Shown: positions 34,285 through 38,975 of the stretch, piece after piece
Layout of the letters: every line of letters begins with the position of its first letter
Numbering within the stretch: position 1 is the stretch's first letter
NCBI GenBank assembly: GCA_900553815.1
Contig: USEY01000030.1
Coordinates: 1 to 38,975 of the forward strand
Direction: 5' to 3'
Origin: an uncultured Bacteroides sp.
GTDB lineage: Bacteria > Bacteroidota > Bacteroidia > Bacteroidales > Bacteroidaceae
Length of the DNA stretch: 38,975 nucleotides
Notes under the pieces: generated by a model
The model's database searches: none
What the model was told of the DNA's origin: nothing
What the model saw: the letters and a program-made list of their open reading frames with translations, nothing else
Made by a program: the position numbers and the translations under genes

Positions 34285-34327
34285 ATCCTTTCCTTGCGTA
34301 AGTGCAAGGTTTTCCCGACAGATTGAT

Positions 34328-34335
34328 TATATTTG
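34328..34335 (+). promoter_or_regulatory. -7 element for the DUF6078 gene
   Basis: TATATTTG is a perfect TAnnTTTG, 18 bases before the ATG at 34354. It contains the in-frame TTG at 34333, so that codon cannot be the start. With the proC element it forms a divergent pair. Confidence 0.65.
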
Positions 34336-34353
34336 TCTGCAAAAACAAATACT

Positions 34354-34803
34354 ATGATAACAGTTAGTTTCGATTATTCGCAGGTTCCGACTTCTTTTGT
34401 ACATTGTTTCAACTCCGACTGCCCGCTGGCCGACAGCTGTCTGCGTCGGTTGGCGGCAAACCAGGTCACAGCCCGGCAAAAGGTTATACAGACCATCAAC
34501 CCTGCTGTTTGGCCTGCTCAGGAGACACAAGCCCAATGCCCTCACTTCCTCCCCATGAAAACCATACGCCTGGCCTGGGGTATGCGAAATGCCCTGAACC
34601 TAATGCCTCACCAACAGGCTCAGGGCATCATCCGTGCGCTGAACTGCATGTACTCCCGCCCCACCCTGCATCGCATCATGGTATGCCAGCGCGAAATACC
34701 TCCCCGAGAACAAGTGCAGATTGAAGCCCTGTTCCGCCGTTACGAATGGACGGGCGAACACCCTTTCGACCGCGTAGAGTGGCAATACGACTTCCGTGGT
34801 TGA
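34354..34803 (+). CDS. DUF6078-type Cys-containing protein
   Basis: A 149-residue soluble protein with a conserved-looking cysteine pattern: Cys18, Cys23 and Cys29 (HCFNSDCPLADSC) and Cys62 in QCPHF. This would suit a zinc or iron-sulfur site. The rest is helical and Arg-rich, with SRPTLHRIMVCQREIP and RRYEWTGEHPFDRVEWQYDF near the end. It resembles the uncharacterised DUF6078 family of Bacteroidales. There is no signal peptide. The start is the ATG 18 bases after a perfect -7 box, which implies a very short leader. A 22-bp repeat array follows the stop. Confidence 0.75.
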   Translation: MITVSFDYSQVPTSFVHCFNSDCPLADSCLRRLAANQVTARQKVIQTINPAVWPAQETQAQCPHFLPMKTIRLAWGMRNALNLMPHQQAQGIIRALNCMYSRPTLHRIMVCQREIPPREQVQIEALFRRYEWTGEHPFDRVEWQYDFRG

Positions 34804-34849
34804 CTTCAGCCGACACTAAAGCGGTATTCACACTCTGTTCCATATAGTT

Positions 34850-34959
34850 TGAAACAGTGTTTCAGTCCGCATGAAACAATGTTCCATAACGTGAGAAACA
34901 ATGTTTCAGATTTGGAGAAACAATGTTTCAATAGCGCTGAAACAAAATGAAACAACCTG
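34850..34959. repeat. Tandem array, 5 units of 22 bp (family C)
   Basis: Contiguous 22-bp units start at 34850, 34872, 34894, 34916 and 34938 (the last one decayed). A degenerate sixth unit at 34828-34849 keeps CTGTTCCATA. The core is TGAAACAATGTTTCA, a near-perfect palindrome of 7+1+7, followed by seven variable bases. It shares the GAAAC/GTTTC elements of family B but with different spacing. It lies between the DUF6078 gene and the convergent toxin gene. Confidence 0.9.
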
Positions 34960-35070
34960 TTCTATACGATAGCTGCCATATTCGCTTAGCCAAGGACCGG
35001 TGGTGGCCGACAACTGCCAAATGCTTTGCCGCGACTGCAACCGTCGTAAGTCCGGAAAATAAACAAGAAG
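34960..35070. other. Short non-coding tract
   Basis: No gene or clear signal lies between the family C array and the toxin-operon terminator. Together with these elements it fills the 323-base gap between the DUF6078 and toxin genes. Confidence 0.4.
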
Positions 35071-35102
35071 ACCCCGCCCTCTGCGTACGAGAGGAGCGGG
35101 GT
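35071..35102 (-). terminator. Terminator of the toxin-antitoxin operon
   Basis: ACCCCGC (35071-35077) pairs with GCGGGGT (35096-35102), with an inner CTCT/AGAG pair. Read on the minus strand it is followed by CTTCTTGTTTATTTT, which is T-rich. It lies 24 bases after the toxin stop. Confidence 0.8.
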
Positions 35103-35126
35103 AAATATGAGATAAAAAAGATTCTT

Positions 35127-35468
35127 TCAGTCAGTCACATACTTACGAAGCAAGTCCTGTAGTTCCCTATCACTGATATTATCACATTCGGATTTGTCGT
35201 AGATGGTCAACAGCTTGACTTCCGAAGCAATGTTGGCAAGAATCACGGTGTAGGTAATGACCCTGGCACCGCCACTTTTCCCCTTGCCTTTTGATGAGAT
35301 AGACATGCGCACCTTTCGGAGACCCTTACCCAAGTCAGTTCCTTGCAGTGGATTCTCCCGCAAACTATTGCCGAGAGTTTTCACGTCTTCTTTAATGGAT
35401 TTGTATCGCTTGGAGAGACGTTTCAACTCTTTGATAAATTGTGGAGAAACACTGATGTTACAATTCAT
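35127..35468 (-). CDS. RelE/ParE-superfamily toxin
   Basis: A 113-residue basic protein with the small RelE/ParE fold. It has an N-terminal strand (ISVSPQFIKELKRLSKRYKSI) and two helices. The central KVRMSISSKGKGKSGGARVITY resembles the Bacteroidota subgroup of these toxins, and YDKSECDNISDRELQDLL closes it. Relatives cleave ribosome-bound mRNA or poison gyrase; the sequence alone does not decide which. It overlaps the antitoxin gene by 11 bases, with the antitoxin first, the usual order for coupled control. Confidence 0.88.
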   Translation of the reverse strand: MNCNISVSPQFIKELKRLSKRYKSIKEDVKTLGNSLRENPLQGTDLGKGLRKVRMSISSKGKGKSGGARVITYTVILANIASEVKLLTIYDKSECDNISDRELQDLLRKYVTD

Positions 35469-35715
35469 CGAGAGCTTCCTCCAAACTTTTGAATGTCAAT
35501 TCGCCTTCCAAGTTTTGTTTAAGCTCTTTGCAGGCTTGGTCGAAGCTGGCAAGCACTTCTTCTTTGGCAAGTGGTCTCTCCACTTCCTCCGAAGCTACCT
35601 TCTGCGAAGCTAGTTTCTTAATGAAGTCCAATGCCTTCTTCATATAGGCTTCATCATCGGCAATGTAGCTCAGTTGCCTGAATAATTCAGCATTTAGATT
35701 GACTGTATTGCTCAT
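35458..35715 (-). CDS. Antitoxin partner of the RelE/ParE-like toxin
   Basis: An 85-residue acidic, helical protein (MSNTVNLNAELFRQLSYIADDEAYMKKALDFIKKL at the N-terminus, with a Glu-rich C-terminal half ending ALDEL). The N-terminal half would suit a dimeric DNA-binding or scaffold region, and the C-terminal half would wrap the toxin. I do not recognise a named antitoxin family. The identification rests on size, charge, position ahead of the toxin, the 11-base overlap and a perfect -7 element 30 bases upstream. Autoregulation at that promoter is likely. Confidence 0.82.
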   Translation of the reverse strand: MSNTVNLNAELFRQLSYIADDEAYMKKALDFIKKLASQKVASEEVERPLAKEEVLASFDQACKELKQNLEGELTFKSLEEALDEL

Positions 35716-35744
35716 AATTATCCTTTCGTTCTGTGATTCAAGCT

Positions 35745-35752
35745 CAAAGATA
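35745..35752 (-). promoter_or_regulatory. -7 element of the toxin-antitoxin operon
   Basis: On the minus strand this reads TATCTTTG, a perfect TAnnTTTG, 30 bases before the antitoxin ATG. Confidence 0.7.
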
Positions 35753-35804
35753 AGGATTTAGTATAAAATACGTAATTATAGTAGCTACAATTAACAAATA
35801 TCAT

Positions 35805-35812
35805 TAACTTTG
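35805..35812 (+). promoter_or_regulatory. -7 element of the leader or small RNA before the BACON-LRR gene
   Basis: TAACTTTG is a perfect TAnnTTTG. The next convincing start codon is 338 bases downstream, so it either makes a long leader or an independent small RNA. It is divergent from the toxin-antitoxin promoter. Confidence 0.6.
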
Positions 35813-35818
35813 CACTCA

Positions 35819-36149
35819 AATTCAAGACATTCATTGCGTTGAAATCTTGAAGAACGTATTTAAAGAAAGGTGTTATTGAAATTATCTTCTTCTTCTCAAA
35901 TTCTCGCAAAATTTGAAATTCCGTGAAGATAGTAGCAATAGCACCCCATCATTTGGCATATACCTACCTCATCGATTCGTTAGTGAGGCTTTTTGATATT
36001 GTCAATTGGTGTGGGTTGCTATTGTTTTATCCACGGAATAGGCAATGCGAGAAGCCTGAGAAGGAGGATGAAACAGTAAGTTCCCACACCTTATTTTTTA
36101 TCTGCTCTCTTTGGGGAATTGAGAGAGCGACAAAAACAATATCATTATC
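35819..36149 (+). ncRNA. Candidate structured leader or small RNA
   Basis: About 330 bases lie between a perfect promoter box and the BACON-LRR start. GGTGTGGG (36008-36015) pairs with CCCACACC (36083-36090), followed by TTATTTTTTA, a terminator-like end. A second hairpin GCTCTCT/AGAGAGC (36104-36110 with 36122-36128) stands just before the gene. An 87-codon GTG frame (35923) crosses the tract but runs into the lipoprotein gene and looks non-coding. I cannot match it to a known riboswitch. It may be an attenuated 5' leader or a separate RNA of about 280 nucleotides. Confidence 0.45.
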
Positions 36150-38882
36150 ATGGGAAAATCATTCAGATTATTCGGAATGGCTCTGATGGGCATATTCTTG
36201 TGCACTTCCTGCAGCAATGAGAATGACAAAAATGAACCGTCTGTTCCCAAAGACCCAATTGAAGATTTTGAGCAAGGGGACATGAACTTTACCGAAAAAG
36301 CAGGAGAGCAATCTTTTACATTTACTGCCAATGTGGATTGGAATTTAAGCGTAGCATCAACAAGCAACGGAGCCTCGTGGTGCACCGTATCGCCCAACAA
36401 AGGAAGTGCAGGAACACAAACAATTAAAGTCAATGTTTCCGAAAACGACACCTACGACAATCGTAGTGTGACCATTACTTTAAAAGCCGGAACAGAAAGC
36501 AAATATTTTGTAGTAACTCAGAAACAAAAAGATGCCATTCTGCTTACTTCTGACAAATTTGAAGTAAATCAGCAAGGAGGTACTATTCATATAGAAGTAA
36601 AAGCCAATGTTGAATATACAGCCGAAATAGGAGAAACCTGCAAGGACTGGATTAAGGAAGCACCCAATACCCGCGGTCTGAACACCACTACAAAGGTCTA
36701 TACCATCGCTGCGAATGAAGATTCTGAAAAGCGCGAAGGTAGCATTGTGTTTTCTGATGGCACGCAAACTGAAATCGTACATGTCTATCAGGCTGGAGGT
36801 GATATTATTTTGTTGACCCAGAACGAGTATTATGCAGACGCAGCAGGCGAAGACATAACTGTAGAATTAAAAAGCAATTGCGAGTATGAAGTAGAAATGC
36901 CCGACGTAGATTGGGTGCACGAAATTCAGACTCGAGGTATGTCCAGCCACACCCTATATTACACTATTGATGCCAATGAAAGCTACGACAGTAGGGAAGC
37001 TAAGATTGTATATCGAAATAAGACAAAAGAGACAGCCGATACATTGACCATTACGCAGGCACAAAAGGATGCTATTGTACTGAATCAAAAAGAGTATAAT
37101 GTGGGCGTCATGGGAGAGACTATTGAGGTAAAGGTTGCAAGTAATACTGATTACTCTATTTCTGTCGATAAAGACTGGATTACACAAATAGAGAATACGA
37201 GCACAAAAGGCTTAACGGAAAACAAATACTATTTTCAAGTTACTCAGAACACATCTGACCAAGCACGAACAGGAAATATCACTTTCTCAAACGAGAAAGG
37301 TATGAAAGAAAGTATCAAAATAATCCAAGAAAAAGCCATATTGGAATTATTATCTGAAAGTGAAATAAACATAGGTGCAAAGAGTCAAACCATTGAAGTA
37401 AAGGTAAATTCAAATATACCCTTTGATGTTAAAATAAATCCTTCAAATACATCAGGTGAAGAGCAGATTAACTGGATAAAACTAACATCCGAGCCAGGAG
37501 AAACAATGTCATTCGCCATTGAAGAGAACAAAGAAAGTAAGGAGAGAATAGCAAAGATTACATTTATCAATAAAGAATATCAAAATTATAAGAGAACTGT
37601 CACAATAACGCAGCAAGGAGGGATTAAAGAAGTAACCGTAAAAGCAACAGGAACCTTGAGCGACTTACTTGAAGGAGATGAAAGTGCATTAAAGATATAT
37701 GGACCACTTAGTGGAGCAGATATTAATACATTAAGAAATATGTGTAATCGCACAAGTGGAAAATTAACTTATTTGGACTTATCAGATGTTTCGATTGTTG
37801 AAGGAGAAGGTACTTATTATTACGATGATGGAAGCAGAGGCCATTTTATAGAAACAGTTAATGATGTAATAAGTAAATATATGTTTTGCGACCTTTCAAC
37901 ACTGGAAACCATAATTCTACCTAAGGCAATTATCAGCATAGAGGAACTTGCCTTTAGTCAGAGTAAAAAGATATCCAGCATCATCATTCCCAATAATGTT
38001 ACATCAATAGGAGAAGAAGCCTTTTCTGGATGTAGCAATTTATCAAATATTACCATGGGGGAAAAGATTACATCAATAGGAGAAGAGGCTTTTAAAGGTA
38101 CAAACATATCAACCATAACCATTCCTGATGGCATTACTTCATTAGAAAAAGAAATATTTGCGTCTTGTACTAAATTGACAGACATTATTTGGGGAAAAGG
38201 AATTACTTCAATAGGGGAAAAAGCTTTTTATCAATGTACAAGTTTACAAGAAGTTATTATTCCAGAGGGTGTATCTTTAATAGATAAAGATGCTTTCTCC
38301 TCATGCACAAATTTATCACGTGTTACTATCCCCAGCTCCGTTGTTACATTAAAGGAAGCGTTTAAAGATTGCACGAACTTGGTATCTATAATAATCAGTA
38401 ATGGGATTACTGAAATATGGTCAGACGTTTTTAAAGGACTGCCAAATTTAAATGAAGTATATCTACCTAATAGTATAATCTATATTGGCAGTTTTGCTTT
38501 TTACTCATGTAGCAATTTAAATACTATTATCATCCCCAACAATGTGACAGGAATTGGCAAAAGTGCTTTTAGGAATACAGGTTTAACCAATATCAATATT
38601 CCCAACGCTGTAACAAGAATTGAAGAACTCGCCTTCTACAATTGCAAAAAGTTATCAAGTGTCATTATCGGTTCTAGCATATCTCAAATCGACAAGCATG
38701 CCTTTTCCGGTCCTATCAAAGAATGCCGTATTTATGCTAAAATACCTCCTAAACAAAATGATTCTTTTGCCAATTCAGCTTATGCCGAATCTGTTCTATA
38801 TGTACCCAAAGGTTGTGTAAAAGCATACGAGGATGCGGGGTGGCTAAGTTATTTCTATAACATTTATGAAATGGAGGAGTAA
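36150..38882 (+). CDS. Surface lipoprotein with five BACON domains and BspA-type LRRs
   Basis: A 910-residue lipoprotein. The signal ends L-C-T-S-C (Cys21), with SNENDKNEP following, like a surface-export tag. Five BACON-like domains lie at about residues 44-125, 128-215, 218-304, 307-394 and 397-489. Each has a Trp near the middle (DW or SWC) and ends in a T-Q or Q-x-G strand. After a linker, residues about 585-895 hold roughly twelve LRR_5 repeats of the BspA type (IPNNVTSIGEEAFSGCSNL). Such proteins bind host or glycan surfaces. The gene is clearly A+T-richer than the rest of the window and uses A/T-ending codons, suggesting recent acquisition. The C-terminus YVPKGCVKAYEDAGWLSYF is the normal end of this family. 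Confidence 0.93.
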   Translation: MGKSFRLFGMALMGIFLCTSCSNENDKNEPSVPKDPIEDFEQGDMNFTEKAGEQSFTFTANVDWNLSVASTSNGASWCTVSPNKGSAGTQTIKVNVSENDTYDNRSVTITLKAGTESKYFVVTQKQKDAILLTSDKFEVNQQGGTIHIEVKANVEYTAEIGETCKDWIKEAPNTRGLNTTTKVYTIAANEDSEKREGSIVFSDGTQTEIVHVYQAGGDIILLTQNEYYADAAGEDITVELKSNCEYEVEMPDVDWVHEIQTRGMSSHTLYYTIDANESYDSREAKIVYRNKTKETADTLTITQAQKDAIVLNQKEYNVGVMGETIEVKVASNTDYSISVDKDWITQIENTSTKGLTENKYYFQVTQNTSDQARTGNITFSNEKGMKESIKIIQEKAILELLSESEINIGAKSQTIEVKVNSNIPFDVKINPSNTSGEEQINWIKLTSEPGETMSFAIEENKESKERIAKITFINKEYQNYKRTVTITQQGGIKEVTVKATGTLSDLLEGDESALKIYGPLSGADINTLRNMCNRTSGKLTYLDLSDVSIVEGEGTYYYDDGSRGHFIETVNDVISKYMFCDLSTLETIILPKAIISIEELAFSQSKKISSIIIPNNVTSIGEEAFSGCSNLSNITMGEKITSIGEEAFKGTNISTITIPDGITSLEKEIFASCTKLTDIIWGKGITSIGEKAFYQCTSLQEVIIPEGVSLIDKDAFSSCTNLSRVTIPSSVVTLKEAFKDCTNLVSIIISNGITEIWSDVFKGLPNLNEVYLPNSIIYIGSFAFYSCSNLNTIIIPNNVTGIGKSAFRNTGLTNINIPNAVTRIEELAFYNCKKLSSVIIGSSISQIDKHAFSGPIKECRIYAKIPPKQNDSFANSAYAESVLYVPKGCVKAYEDAGWLSYFYNIYEMEE

Positions 38883-38975
38883 AGATGAACGAATTTCAAA
38901 TATACCGTGATTATATTAAAACAATAGTTCGTTAAAAATTAGCCCAGCCTAAGCGGCTCTGGCAGTAAATAAAAT
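38883..38975. other. Intergenic end of window
   Basis: Ninety-three A+T-rich bases with no gene or terminator that I can support. Confidence 0.4.

Noticed and set aside
36008..36100. Cobalamin or other known riboswitch
   Set aside because: The conserved cobalamin-box segments are absent; only simple hairpins can be supported.
35923..36186. 87-codon gene before the BACON-LRR gene
   Set aside because: It crosses the terminator-like hairpin and overlaps the lipoprotein start, and no family pattern is seen.

Overview
The window looks like a chromosomal segment of a member of the Bacteroidales, most likely Bacteroidaceae. I infer this from four things: promoters of the Bacteroidota type (TAnnTTTG at -7), the gene order uppS-bamA-skp-skp-murI, a lipoprotein-type TamA (TamL) next to TamB, and BACON and BspA-type LRR surface domains. 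Species cannot be named from what I can see. No rRNA, tRNA, CRISPR array, phage or intact insertion sequence was recognised.

Layout. 1-538: non-coding with two hairpins and a promoter. 539-8813 (+): an envelope-biogenesis run with a DUF6242 lipoprotein, a DUF6089 barrel protein, UppS, BamA, two Skp/OmpH chaperones and MurI. 9045-10427 (-): a sigma-54-dependent response regulator, divergent from a lipoprotein cyclophilin, an M16 peptidase, a MATE exporter and a hybrid histidine kinase with a C-terminal HPt domain (10519-16559, +). 16938-24639 (+): TamB, TamL (4-base overlap) and RadC. 25076-28153 (+): a sugar nucleotidyltransferase, a sialyltransferase-like GT-B enzyme carrying an N-terminal BACON-like domain, and a yjbQ gene broken by a one-base frameshift. 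28171-32942 (-): GT2 glycosyltransferase, PagL-like lipid A deacylase, acyl-CoA synthetase and its probable XRE-cupin regulator. 32987-34248 (-): a four-helix-bundle (23S IVS-type) protein embedded in heptad repeats, and ProC. 34354-38882: a DUF6078 protein, a RelE/ParE-like toxin-antitoxin pair, a structured leader or small RNA, and an A+T-richer surface lipoprotein with five BACON domains and BspA-type leucine-rich repeats.

The genes mostly serve the cell envelope: the lipid carrier and glutamate racemase for peptidoglycan, Omp85 machines and their chaperones for outer-membrane insertion, lipid A and glycan modification, and surface lipoproteins.

The most striking signal is not a gene. Four separate intergenic regions (7333-7442, 16631-16740, 24743-24852, 34850-34959) each hold a tandem array of about five units of exactly 22 bp. 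Every unit contains a dyad, but the unit sequence differs between three families. A second repeat system is built on strict 7-bp periodicity (consensus near GGTTAAT or GATAAGC). It occurs at 8822-8849, 8971-9041, 29171-29226, 32957-32998, 33341-33424 and 33443-33477, and it brackets the four-helix-bundle gene from its start codon to its stop codon. Neither system is explained by the annotated genes.
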